64,000 nt of DNA from the NCBI GenBank assembly GCA_002633005.1, contig NMRA01000053.1:1-64000 (forward strand). The letters are read 5' to 3'. The notes beneath the pieces were generated by a model that did not search any database, was not told where the DNA came from, and saw nothing but the letters and a program-made list of their open reading frames with translations. Numbering within the stretch: position 1 is the stretch's first letter; every line of letters begins with the position of its first letter. The translations under genes and the position numbers were made by a program. This DNA is from Phoronis australis. Its lineage: Eukaryota; Phoronida; Phoronidae. Of the stretch, positions 24,501 to 37,100 are shown piece by piece.

Positions 24501-27500
24501 GAAAGCCCAAGCTTGTTTGTTTAAAATAGAGTAGACATAACAAATAGGCAAGGACAATGGTTTTAGTGGAAGAAACATCCAGCACAGGATATTACTAACA
24601 AGAAAAAAGGGTACAAAATACATGGGAAATGTTTTTCAAAAGCACAAAAACTTGTATCAAAATACGAGATTAAGACCATTTGTAATACTAAAAACCTGCT
24701 ATGAGGTCCTTCCTTGAAATTGTGCGTTTCTGGAAAATTAGAAGTAATGATAATAGTTTTTCCAGAAAACTTCTCTTATTTAAAACATGAATTCTTTTTG
24801 GACAAATGCAAAATCAAAACAAGCAAGGCTTGCCATTGACCTTTTTAAAGTTGGCAAAAACTAAGGTTTGCACATCGCAGAGTGTAGATTTATGGGATAC
24901 GAATCCGTCAATTCGAAGTGATGTAGGCGATAACCAGGAAAAGGAGACCAACTACTAAACCCATGTCATCGCAGTCTATCATTTACCTAGCAGATCATTT
25001 CACCTCTTAGAGTTCTTCCATCATTTCTATATCCAGATAACAGCATGAATTCGACAGCACAGCTCCGTTTTGATGAGTCCGTTGGGTAGTCTCAAATTGA
25101 CTGACCGGATACCACAATCCTTTGTGCATATGAAATCTCGCACATACATGTCCTAACACAATAGTCACACTAACTGCGAGCTTGGGATGTGCACATGCAA
25201 TATCACTTCAATATTCAAATGTTTATGATGAGATAAATGCGTTAATAGAGTACCTACATTCAAAGTTGACATCTGCTCTGCTCTTTTCTGTCTCAGTCGC
25301 ATGCTCCATCTGTCGTAACTGTTGGTTAAGTATTCGAACACGTCTACAAAACAACATTTCCTAGAAATCTTCACATTTTAGGAACTACAAAACTTCAAGA
25401 AAATGAAAACACAAACTGACAGTACATTGGTCAAAAACCTGTGGAAAAAAACAATATGGTTGCACTGGGAAAGTAAATACAAACCCACCTCCTTAGTTGA
25501 CTGTTCTCACTTCTCAAGGGTTGCAAGGCCAGTTCCAAGTTGTGCTGCATTCTCATCAAATCATCTGCAGCAGGCAGTCTTACTGCAGTTCCTGGGCCAA
25601 TGATAGGTGGCGACACTACACACACGCGAAAACACAGTTCTTGAAAACATTAATTCCACAAGCAGATTTTCATAGACGAGATAAAGATCAAAATCATACA
25701 TTATTACAGTGCGTTAACCTTAATTGATCTTATGACTGTGCATGGCTTTGAATTGCTTTACCAAAACGTTAACTATATTACAGATATGTATGTCTTTAAA
25801 TATCTATTGGTCACAAACCAAGATCATTTCTCAATTTACATGTAGCATTCGAGAGGCAAAAAATACTGGAACACATAAATATGTGTTCATCTATTCCGTC
25901 TTATACCTACACACCTCAAGTGAATGTTTTAGACCACTCAGTACATCGGTCTTTGTCAAACTGGTTTGTTCACTTGAGGAATGTTAGCATGCGACTACAT
26001 AATCATCTTAGTTAAGCAGGACCCAGACAAAAATGTCCAATTTTGGCAAAATTCAAAACACCATATTTCAGAAATAGTCACATGAAACTTTAAGATACTA
26101 TACTTTGTGCACTGATCTCAAATATGCCATTAGGAATCGTTTTTGAAAAGCACCACTTTGCACGCGGAGACCATCGAAAAGTAGGACTTATATGATTGAT
26201 TTTTATAAAAAAATTAAATAAAAATGTATCTTAAAAATGACATGGTTATGTGACCCAGTTAATGGCAGGCTGGTGTAACGTTAAATGTCAAATTATACAG
26301 GCTTTCTACTTTCAGAAAATACTACCAAGCACTGATTTAAAATCTACAGTTTTGTAGATATTTGGCAAAGTACAAAGACAAGTCGCTAAGGTCCTACATA
26401 GCCATAACATATCCGATGAAACTGTTTGGTGCGTACAGCACTTTCAAATCTGTTAACTTCTGATCCATGACAAAACAGAATGACCATTGGCAGCTACCTT
26501 TACTTGGTTCTTTGTCACACTCTGGAATACCAGCGTCGCCGTCTTCGATGCGTTCAACACCAGAGACTTGACTGCCAGTAATTGTTGAATTAGAGTCGCT
26601 GGCATATGGCGACATATGAAGGTCTTCGAGGACCTCCAGACTTTTGCTCAAATCCAATCGTCCATCTCGACCAATAAATGAAGGATGAAAATTGTTTGAA
26701 GAGTAAGTCATCTTTCGTGACGGAGAGTTTTCAACAGGTATGAATGACGGGTCACCTTTGTCAAATTCTCCATCAATGTGTGACAGATTAAATTGATGCC
26801 TAGGAGGGAAACTATGATCGTGAGGCAGTTCTGACTTTGGATATTGGGCATTATAGCTTTGGTTGGCGATGTGGTCATTCCATGCAGCTGTTGGACTTAC
26901 ACCACGATATTCACGTGTTTCATGTTCAGCACTATTAGATTTACCCACATTTGCATTGCCACTACTGAAAAGATTCCTTCTGAATGAACGGTCACCAAGT
27001 GTCGGACTTTGTTGCAAGTTGTCTTTCCGATCATCTAGCTCAATTTGAGTGACAGGTGTGGTTTTCTTTCCATTCTCCAGGGATGTCCGGCCCCTTACAC
27101 CATGGCTGCCGTCATGAAATCGGACGCGTAAGCCTGCCCTGTCCCTGGACGGGCTTCCCTTCACTGGGTACATGTCTGTTTGTTCCTTGTCGTCAATAAG
27201 CTGAGAACCATTTCTCACTGCTGCCCTCTGTTGATCAGCAGCCCGCAGCTTATCGGTACTCACTGTTGGCCTCTGTTGAGGTGCAGGCCGCAACTTATCA
27301 GCACCCATCTTAAGCCGAGTTTTCACAGACTCCGACCGAGACCGTGTCCTTGGCTTGACAGTTTTTCCTGAGTTGTTGGTGTTGTAGTTAGACTGCGGAG
27401 TGGACGACACCAATCTACTGTTGAACAAGGTTCCTGTAAAGTTTGAACATTTGAAAAACACGCTTGCAGTAGAATCACATTCATTTAGTACACTATATGA

Positions 27501-28496
27501 AAGACCAGAATTTTTTTATTTTTTTCACAAGTGGTAGCAACAACGAGACTTCACAATTGTAGATACTATCAGACAGTACTTTGAAAAGTTGTAGGCATTC
27601 ACAATGTTGGAAGCTTTTGAGAAATGAAAACTGAGCAATTCTGTCAATTATTTTGGTTTCCTGAGATTTTACTGCACCAACTCAGTAGGCAAATATAGAA
27701 ACCAAGAGAAGTTAACCAATGTTTTCTCAGTATCTGTCCCGTCATAACTGCTTTCAGAGGTCAAGACCTGTAAAGTTGCAGAACACAAAAATGATGGGTA
27801 GAACATTTGCTTTAATAAGTTATAATAGCATTTTGGAAAAAAAAAACTATTCAACACCCACTGGAAATAATTTTGATACTGTACGAAAACCTCTTCAGGG
27901 CTCTATGTGGTGACCTGCAAGTTGCCAGGACTTTGCCATCCACACGTATCCAAGCACGGTGCTCAAAATACTATTGACAGAAAGTAAACTGATGAGAGCC
28001 CGAGTTGTTTGGCAAAAACTGGAAGAACCCGTTCACAGTTCATGTATGGAGAACATGTCCTGACTGACTGCTTTGCAGCTTGATAGGGAAATTGGTCATT
28101 ACTGACAAGTTAAGTTTCAGTTCGACTGTAAAAAATAGGAAAATCTAGGCCTACACAGTGCTCCATACTTTTTGGCAACCTCAATTTTTGTTTAGCGACC
28201 TGGAAATTTCTCCAGTTACCTTTCCGGCTATTATCACTGGGGAACTTGGAAAGCTGTGCTATACTCCTTTTCTTGCTGCCTCTGTTTTGGTCATCTTGAT
28301 CGCTGCCCAAAATGTCCTTCAGAAGTTGCGCACATCGGTCGAGATCTTTGTTCGTCGCCACAACTGGATCCTCAGAATCCGTCGAGTAGAGAGAGTATGC
28401 TGGGTCTACTTCTTCGGTGTTCCCCTTTTTGCCACCAGGTGGTAGAGCAGAGCTCCTGCTTGCCTGTTTTCCATTGACTCTACTCTTCTTGTTCAG
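21473..28496 (-). CDS. CCDC14: Coiled-coil domain-containing protein 14 (centriolar satellite)
   Basis: Minus-strand exons are 28496-28220, 27433-26498, 25615-25489, 25343-25258, 23764-23607, 22601-22408 and 22091-21473. They total 2397 bases, keep one frame, and end in TAG (798 codons without the first exon). The family localises to centriolar satellites and affects centriole duplication. Landmarks in order match human CCDC14: DPAYSLYSTDSED then DLDRCAQLLKDILGSD near the N-terminus, ELALQPLRSENSQLRR, RILNQQLR, a leucine-rich coiled coil across the fifth and sixth listed exons, and FQDGLAELDQNIMKLQRSLR at the C-terminus. The 936-base exon is polar and holds a repeated DKLR.A.QQR motif. The start codon lies upstream and is unsettled (see 30644-30697). 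The 3' flank carries tandem copies of the gene end. Confidence 0.92.
23848..24081 (+). other. Intronic open frame, possibly a decayed retrocopy
   Basis: A + strand frame inside a CCDC14 intron reads MSEEEVWAASNSEDEKQI and then a basic stretch ending NAFLQGQANSD. The acidic start and the KE...AFLQ stretch faintly recall the start of YAE1 proteins, but the GF.QGY repeats that define that family are missing. It may be a broken retrocopy or chance. Confidence 0.2.
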
Positions 28497-28596
28497 CTAT
28501 GAAAATATAAAGATTTACTATACTAGGATGTAGAGGGAAACACACAAAAAATAGAGATTGGCAACATCTGCCCACATTGCTGCATGAAATCGTACG

Positions 28597-28820
28597 ATGC
28601 AAGCGCGCACCCAGGGGGAAGCTTGGGGGACTCAAAGTGGGCAAAAAGGTCCGCCTCAAAAGGTAGAAAACGAGACAAAAGCCCACTAAATGGGCAGGAA
28701 CTACCAAAATTCCGTAAATGTACAATTCATAGCTCTGAATGTACCCAATGAATTTTAGTAAAACCTCCACGCTATCGAAAATTCGAGCTCCCCGCATTTT
28801 TTAGGCTGGGTGCGCATGTC
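28597..28820 (-). mobile_element. MITE with GCGCGCACCCAG ends, copy 1
   Basis: GCAAGCGCGCACCCAGG at the left and GGCTGGGTGCGCATG at the right form inverted ends. The inner sequence GGGCAAAAAGGTCCGCCTC is shared, in reverse orientation, with the copy at 41924-42163. It has no coding capacity and sits in the 5' intron of CCDC14. Confidence 0.65.
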
Positions 28821-28980
28821 ATGATGTAGATGGATATAACCTAAAATACTAATAATCATATTTTAAAATCAACTACTTTCATTGGTTTCAAAACTTATGA
28901 CGTACAAAATTATTAATAGTACAATTTTTCACATGATCGTCCAAAGTTAACGAATTTTCAATAAAGAGCTTTTACTAATC

Positions 28981-29089
28981 ATGGGCGAAGCAGCACTGAA
29001 ACAAGTGGGGGGCTATAGTCCTCCCAGCCCCCTATAGTGCGCCGCCCATGAGTGACGCAGCACTGAAACAAGTGGGGGGGGGCTATAGC
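28981..29089. repeat. 67-bp spaced direct repeat
   Basis: A unit containing GCAGCACTGAAACAAGTGGG followed by a G-run and CTATAG occurs at 28981-29018 and again at 29048-29089, each after an ATGGGCGA/ATGAGTGA-like word. It probably belongs to an interspersed repeat. Confidence 0.7.
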
Positions 29090-30263
29090 TCATGTTAATG
29101 CCTTATTCAATTAATACGAAACATTGCACCAGTTCAGTTCAAATCTCAATGTCATCTATTGTTTCTACAGATAAGAAATGTGACTGATAATACAAAGCTA
29201 CAAGTTCACAATGACACTGACTCATTTCTGGGCAATTGGTCGGATATAACGTGCCAACATTTTGAAAACCAGTTTGATGCCCGTTACTCAGTAGAGAAGA
29301 TTGATCAAATACTGATTCTCAAAATAAAGGCATGTTATATCCGACAATTACCTATTTCTGCATGGAATTGTATATGGACTACCTGATTCAGCTTGGAACC
29401 TTTTTTTCCAGAGATTTTTTTTCCAGAACGTGCTGATACTGGCATGATACTGCAAAAGCTCTTCCAAAATTAAAAATAAAACTGCATACGTCTGAAAATG
29501 AAAAGTTATTAATGCCTTAGACGTCTTCTGTTAAACTTCTCCTTAAATCATTGTAGTTCATTTTTTGCTACATTGTTCGGCACAAAACATGTTCCTACTT
29601 GGTAACAGTAAACTAAAGTTGTCCCAGATTTGAAGAATCAGTGGACGTTTACATGAAACATCCCTAAATATGTACTCCACTGCATTTCCTGGATCTTTTG
29701 CACACATCTGTAGACTTTCTTTAAGTCACTAATGGTATTTTTGAACATCTTTATCTTTCTTGGGAGTGCCTCTGTTACGTACGACACTTTCTAATACCAT
29801 ATCTGAAAACTGTGAATTTATGTCAGTTGAAACACATAGACTTACATAGTCTTTAAATTAGGGGCATTAAATGAAGATCCCTTATCCATTTTCAATAATA
29901 TTAAGAATTTAATTAAGATTTACTCTTGGTGTTTTTCAAGCTAAAATTGACTAACTTAGTAATTAGTTATGAAAAATTACAAAGGAGAAAAGACGGACAC
30001 TGTTTGCACAACACAAATGAACAAATAAACCAAAAATTTAAGAAACACAGTTCAGTAACTATACATCTAAGACTGTTATACACAACCACCCGCCATGGAT
30101 TCCACCTTGTCTAAAATTTTCTTATGCTTCAGTACGACACCGTAGTAAAATTTGATGTCAAATGTTACTATAACACAAATTCAATGCAAAATCAACATTT
30201 TTCCGATAAAGATTTTCCTCTCAACCAAAAAATTACCCTCTTAGATTCTTAGAAGGTACAGCC

Positions 30264-30334
30264 GCAGCACCTACGTGTTGCCTAATTGCCTACCTGTGGC
30301 ACAGGTAGGCAATTAGGCAACACGTAGGTGCTGC
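30264..30334. repeat. Perfect 34-bp inverted repeat with 3-base loop
   Basis: Arms 30264-30297 and 30301-30334 are exact reverse complements around the loop GGC. The arm begins GCAGCACCTACGTGTTGCCT. It lies between the first listed CCDC14 coding exon and the divergent promoter. Perfect arms in otherwise decayed noncoding DNA suggest recent origin or maintenance. Confidence 0.95.
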
Positions 30335-30643
30335 CTATAGGCCACATAGGCACCTTTCCCCTTGCAACCCTGTATTAAAAAAGAAAATAGGTGACCGTGG
30401 GACCAATGAATTACAAAAACTCTTAACACTGAATAAAAAAATTCACTTGACTGCCTCACTGTCAATGAACATTCAGGGCGATGTAGTTGCCTATTCCATA
30501 GACATAAACAGTAAACTAGTTAGCCAATAATCAGCCAGCCACAGGCACAGGGTTAATTTATGCCTTCGGAATATTTTCGATTCATTCTGGATTCCAGCAC
30601 AATTTGTATTGAAAGATAAAATTACAGAAAATCACAAACTCAC

Positions 30644-30697
30644 TTATTTTTCTTTGCAAGACAAAAGCTTGTCAATTAACTTTGTATTCGCCGCCAT
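30644..30697 (-). other. Possible CCDC14 first coding exon with a terminal stop
   Basis: Minus strand: ATG at 30697 in the context AAAATGGCGGCG opens 17 codons, then TAA (30646-30644), directly followed by the donor GTGAGT. The length (54) would keep frame with the exon at 28496, yet the stop blocks it. It is either a noncoding first exon with a short upstream frame, or an exon broken by a base error. Human CCDC14 also begins with a short first coding exon. Confidence 0.4.
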
Positions 30698-31138
30698 TTT
30701 TTTTAATTTTTGTCTATAGAGGGCGCGCATGCGCCTTGTCCGTCATTCTGACGATTCAAACACGCCAGACAGACAGTTCATTGACATTGCTGAATAGCTG
30801 AAATTCGAAACTTCTCTTCCTCAATGACTATGTTCTAGTGAGGTTTTTACCCATATGCTTCATTTTCCTCCAAGCTCGAATTAAGTCTTTGGTTGTACTA
30901 TAGATTTTAACGGTTTATACGTTTTATAAGTGACATGTATGCCAGGCCAGTCAAAACTGTTCATTCATTGTCGGACGAAATTGCCTGTCGTGCTATCCAG
31001 TCAGCCGTTGTTTGCACCGAGGCTGTATTCATTGTTGAACTTGCAAATGAAGCAAATAATTTGTCTATTGTTCCAAACTTGACTTTTTCTTCCAGATTTA
31101 GTAATTCTGCAATTCTGCTTGAAAGAGAAGGGTAATTT
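30698..31138. promoter_or_regulatory. Divergent promoter region of CCDC14 and NT5C3
   Basis: About 440 bp separates the putative CCDC14 first exon (minus) from the NT5C3 start codon (plus). The GGGCGCGCATGCGCC word at 30721-30735 is a local GC-rich island with an NRF1-like GCGCATGCGC core. No TATA box was seen. A shared promoter is inferred from the layout. Confidence 0.55.
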
Positions 31139-34100
31139 ATGGTGGCGCTGACACTAAGTGTTTCATCACGTGTACTTTTGGGAGTTGGTGTTGGTCTGAG
31201 TGTTGGAGTGATCGGGGCCTTCTTTGTTAAGAAAGCATTAAAAGCCAAGGAAATGAAAGTCTTTCAAATTGAGATGGTAAGAAAGGTTTTGTGCAAGACA
31301 AAGATTTAATTTAAAAATGTACTGTAAGGAATGTAAAGTATAGGATATACACTAGGCAATGACCATCGCCTCTGTTGGCCTGAAGCAGAGGCGATGCAGA
31401 GGCTATAGGCGCTCTGTACGCCGGAAGCTTTTCGGCGAATTATGCCTCTCACCGACTTAACCATCAAAGTCACGTTGTTATAAATACCTTTTGCGCATAG
31501 AGGAACACCTGAGGAGGTTGTCGATGTGTTTAATTCCTTCCAACTCGAACAAATACTCCCGTTATGAAACTTTTTCTTCGAGCAGTCCCTATTTCAGTTC
31601 CCAAAATCGTGAAATTAACTTTTTCATTTTTTTAACCAGGCCGAAGGTCAGAAGTTGCGGACCTACCGGCGAACTTTGAAAGCTGAAGTTCCCGCCCTTC
31701 GCGTACGTGCTGCCGGGAACCAGCCGTGCATTTGCCGTGTTGTTAAACATTAAAATGTCAAATATGTGCACAAAGACTATTAAATGTCATATCAACAGCA
31801 TTTATTTTTATCAAATACAAACAATAATTCATTGAAATACAATCAGTTTCAAGTAACGCCAATTAAAGACAAGTATAAGTGGTGGCATTTTGGAAACGAA
31901 CATTTGACTGACAAGACCGCAATGGCTCACCTTTGGCCTATTTAAAGATTGAGGTCATGAAGTCACATCACCTAGCGAGCGCGGTAAAAATTGGAGCGTG
32001 CGCAGTATAAAAATGGTGAGTTCACGATTTTGGGAACTGAAATAGGGACTGCTCGAAGAAAAAGTTTGATAATTGGAGTATTTGTTCGAGTTGGAAGGAA
32101 TTAAACACATCGACAACCTCCTCAGGTGTTCCTCTATGCGCAAAAGGTATTTATAACAACGTGACTTTGATGGTTTAGTCGGTGCGAGGCATAATTCGCC
32201 GAAAAGCTTCCGGCGTACAGAGTGCCTATAGCCTCTGCTTCGGGCCAACAGAGGCGATGGTCATTGCCTAAGGATACACATGTACAAAACTGACATGGGT
32301 ATTGCAAAATTAACAAGAATGTGTTGTCTGCTCACTGCAAATGTGACCTGTGCCAGAGTATGTGCGGAATACCATAAGGGACATCCACTTTTAATAATTT
32401 CGAATTTATTTATTTTTATAGCACTTAACCTCTTCATTCCATTAGTAAATCATTTAAACCGGGAATGGATTGGTTTTTGTTAAAACTGGTAGTGAAGACA
32501 CAGTGTGAATCCAGATAGTTTGTTTTTGCCAGTATGGTAAGCATACTGAGCTCAAGTGTTGTGTTTTCTGTCTGTCTATTAGGGCATGGCACGTTTTGTC
32601 TCTTCCATCCTTGAGCTTGGTCTTGAGTGCATGACGTAAATGTAGTGTGAACTTATTGAGGGCCGTCATGGAAAGTAAGTGCTCTGCACTTATGGGGGTT
32701 TCCTTCCTTAAATGGATAAACTTTAAAAACAACGATTTTGGCTTGATAGATGTATCATCTCTTGTACTCCGTGTACGTGCAGTTCATAAGAACCTACTGA
32801 GAACACTGCCCTTCATTCTGTACCAAGGGGTCTGCATTGCCAGCCGAAAAAAGAGCAGCTGCACCCCTAAATTGTATTATTAAATCAATTCTATTGTGTC
32901 ACTTACAGTTTTGGACATCTGTCACTTTTAATCCAGTCATTTTATTGAGATTGATTTCAATTAACAGCCTTTTTTAATCCTGGTTTAAACATAAGTCAGA
33001 GTGTCTGTTGGACCTTCATGCTTCTGTATAAACAGACAAATCAATAACAATCCTCAAGCCATCATTTCACAGATTTTGCTTGGGTCTGGTTCATTCATTT
33101 GCAAACGTGAGCATTTGCCATGTGAAAAGAATGAATATGTAGCCTCATGGTATACACTGACACCAATCTGTGAATGTGGCAACTTAAACTGTTGCCAGAG
33201 AAATTTGAGCATGAAAGAGTTACCTGTTAATGACTTGGGTAAAAATTCCATAATTCAAACTCTTCTTGAATGTAGTACGGTGTTATACCAGACTCTCTCT
33301 TTAGATTGAAGAGCTACATAAGCCATGGGTACATATGAAAGACCCGGAGAGGGTGGCCAAAATTATCTCTGGAATAGTTGAAGGTGGAAAGGACAAGTTA
33401 CAGGTAGGCGTGTCACCGTGTGTGCTATTGAAATGATCTATAGTGGAAATTTGTGATTCCTGAATCTGTCGGAGAATATGTCCACCCCCTACATGTCATT
33501 TATTGTTGCGTATAACTAAGCCCATCTGTTTAATTTCAAAGATGCCAATTACAGTGAGATATAAGAATGTGTGATTGGATCATGTGATGTATTTGTTCTT
33601 TTCAGGTGATTGCTGATTTTGACAGAACACTCACACCACACTCGTTCAAGGGGAAGAAAATACCATCGTGTCATTGTAAGTTTGAATTCACACGTCTAGT
33701 GTATTAAATTATACAGGTCTGGTGGAAATCAAGTCCTGAATTTGAAGACATAACACGGGGCTCGACACTTAGCTTAACGTCATCTAAGCAAATGCAACCT
33801 AACAAAATTCCCAGGTCACCAAACAGAAAATGAGTTTGCCAAAACAAAAGCCCTGGTCCGTACAAATTACTGCTCATAGTTTGCATCGGCCATAAATGTA
33901 AAAACAGGACATTCTAATTGAAGAACCGGCAAACTGAGCAAATGGCCACGGGAACACCCAATATAGGCCTGGAGGCCAAATAATTTCCCCTCACGTCCAA
34001 TATCCTGCCCAGGTTCAACTTCCTAAGGGAAAACCAGATGATCCAGAAAAATTGTCAGTGCATGAGTCATCACCGGGCCTTTCCGGTCTTTGCCGAACAA

Positions 34101-37100
34101 TTCTGATTTCTACGGATTTGTGCTTGGGATTTTTACCAGGTCGCCAAACAAATTCTGAGGTCGCATTTGGGACCTGCAGATCTCCATATCGAGCCTTCAA
34201 GCTCAAAGTAATAGATAAAAGTGAAAGTTCTTGAAACCTAGTGTCGAAATGATGTTGAAATGCGTTGTCAATCCTGTAAGAGTTACTCCATGATTGTCAC
34301 CACAAAATTGTTAGAATTTTCACCATTTTGCCTTGTAATATAGATCGCCGTTATAAATGCCATTGTTCCAGATTTCTAGAATCACTGACTATTCAGCACA
34401 CTGCAGATATGTTAGGCTTTTAGACTACTTTTGTGCCCCCTAATGACACTTCTGCTTTTTCCGTACACATCTGTTTCTCCTAAACCCCTGCAGGATCTTT
34501 GTAGAATTTGAGAAGTGTATCTCTATCAACATGACAACGGATGACTACTTTTGGATGTATCTGAGTATACCACTGTGCTCCTTAGTGCCAGTTTTATTTT
34601 TTTATGGTCTTGGCATATGTGTTCATATTGAGGAGAGCATTGCTTCCTTTAGTGGGATATTTGAAATGGTAATCCTCCGTTGTTTTTGCGATATATTCGA
34701 CGCTCTCTGTGGGTGCATGTCAACGCTCTGCATTGCTCTTGTTTTACTTTTGATGCGCATTTTACAACTTACAGTCATTATTTTTACAGGTATGCTGGAA
34801 TTAATGTCACGTTTTCGCTGTTAATCTCCCTTAATGTTGTATTTAGATCTACCTCAGTGGGTCAAAAATAACAAACTCAAAATAAGATAAAATAAGAATG
34901 AAATACTTTATTAGGAAAAAATAACACATATTAGCTTCATTTAAACCAAACGATAATCATGGAATCCAGTTGTCTTATTTCACAAAATCATATCAAAGCA
35001 TTTAATCCTGGTCATTGAGTGAAGCGGATGTCAAGGTAATAGTAATGATTGCTCTCAATACAACTTTTAGATGGTTTCAACCACTGGTATAAAGTTTGAC
35101 ATTTTGTGACTGGTTTTTTGTATTTGTCTCCTACAGGTATCCTTGACAACAGTCCATATTTACCTCCCGGCTTCAGAGAAAAGGTAAGTACTTCACTGGT
35201 ATGCTGAACCATCTTAAAGTTTTGCAAAGGTGAAATTATTGCAAGCAGTTAAGCTATTTTACTGATATCGTGAGTGAAAGGTGACAGGTTTCACCTATTT
35301 TCATAAAGAATAGGCAGAATATTATAATTTTTAGTGATAGATCAATGCAACAATAAATTATGTAATAGAAAATCCATGTTTGGGGCATCGGGCATGTCAT
35401 TTTCCCAGAATATTTCATTTGGCCCTTCTGGGTCTCCAGTGCAAATTCATATGTCTTTCCTCTACAACATCTTTGACTTTCTCTGCGACAGGCTGCTAAG
35501 ATAAGAGACACGTACTACCCTCTGGAGATCAGTCCCGATCTGACTATTGCGGAGAAGTACCCCCTGATGGTGGAGTGGTGGACAAAAGCACATAATCTGC
35601 TCCTCACCTGTAATTTAACTAGGAAAACCATTGAGGAGACTGTGGCTTCGTCTGACACCATGCTAAGGTGAGCTGAGGTGTTCAACTAACAGTCGATCAG
35701 CCAACCAGCATCTCTGAAGGACATACAGTCATTGGCGTCTGAAAAGCTCAAGTCACAAAAGTGTTTACTTTGGTTAGGCCAAAAAAAGCATGGTGTGGTA
35801 TTTTTTGATTGCTCACTTCTTCAAAAAAAATCCACCTGATACGAGAAAAAAATGACGCGGGATTTATTTGTTTTACTCATCGCTTGGCAAATCACGACCT
35901 TTCAAACCTTGCGTGCCCTTGCTTTCATGCCATGTGCAGCTTTTCAGAGAAGGCACCAGACTTTGGCTGAGAATTATAAGGGGCGGGTGTTTTTTTAGCC
36001 TGAGCACAGGCCTCAAAAAGAGTTGGGGTAAAGAGCAGAATCAAATGTGCTTTTTGTCTGTGCCACCTTCTTTTTTAAGGTGTGGAGACCAGTGATGACA
36101 GTAGTCTGTGCTATCTACTGTGTTGTCACACTATAGGTTGACTTGGGTTTGTGCACAGAGTTCTCATCTTAATATCTTGATGCCTGCAATGTACTGCAGT
36201 GTTTCCTTAAAAGGGTAGAGTGTCATTTATGGCAAAAGTGCTGCAGGTGTACCTCTGTTTGGGTCCAGTGTGATAAGTTGGTTTTGTGACAGCTCAGTAC
36301 TTCATCAATTTCTTCATTATTTGATTTGTGACAAGGAAACCCCATAAAAAATTCATTGGTTTTCAAAGTGCATTTTGTTTTTAAGAACATTTTATTGTGT
36401 GCCTTGATGTGTTAAATTTGAGTTGCTTTAAATGGTAAACTGTGTTTTTGCAGAGAATGTTATGAATGGTTGTATGTATGTTCATGGTAAATATTCATGC
36501 GTTTAGAGAAAGTTGGTATTGGATATTTGTTCTCTGTAAATATTCATGTCTTTACAGGGAAGGTTGTGATTGGATGTTCCAACAGCTCAGTAGGAAAGAC
36601 ATTCCACTCCTTGTATTTAGTGCTGGTGTTGGTGATGTCATCGAGGAAATAATCAGGCAGAAGTCGAAGCTATACAGTAATATCAAAATAGTTTCAAATT
36701 ACCTGGACTATAATTCTCAGGTAAACTAGCAAAACTTTCATCACGTGCAAACATTCGTGAGATATTTATTGATCATTTTCGTTTTGGGCACGGTTATTTT
36801 AAACCATCAGGGGAGAATACAACAATTTTCTAATTAGCCAGTTAAGTAGACAGTGATCTTGGTAATCCCCAACAAGAGGCACCAGTCACATTTAAAAGTC
36901 AGTTCTTAAACAGGAAATTATTTTAAAATCCAAGGTGGTCGTTTACCTGAATTACCAATTTGGGTAAAAACCCAGCGAGTTGCATTGTGTCGGCCTCTTC
37001 ACATGCAATAGCTAAGCTGCACTTGATTGACTCAACTATGTCAACCGGCTAAAACTTCTGATTGGTCTATAAGCTGTAGGTCGTCACCGAGAACCAGGTG

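Noticed and set aside
29826-29900. Minus-strand ATG with a GTAAGT donor, as a CCDC14 first exon
   Set aside because: It leaves two bases over, which puts the conserved exon at 28496 out of frame.
31491-32316. Frames of about 60-97 codons on both strands, some sharing the same peptide
   Set aside because: They come from the two arms of the foldback element, so the repeat explains the shared peptide.
34531-34871. Hydrophobic + strand frames in an NT5C3 intron
   Set aside because: They overlap in different phases, are T-rich and lack a motif. The NT5C3 exons join in frame without them.
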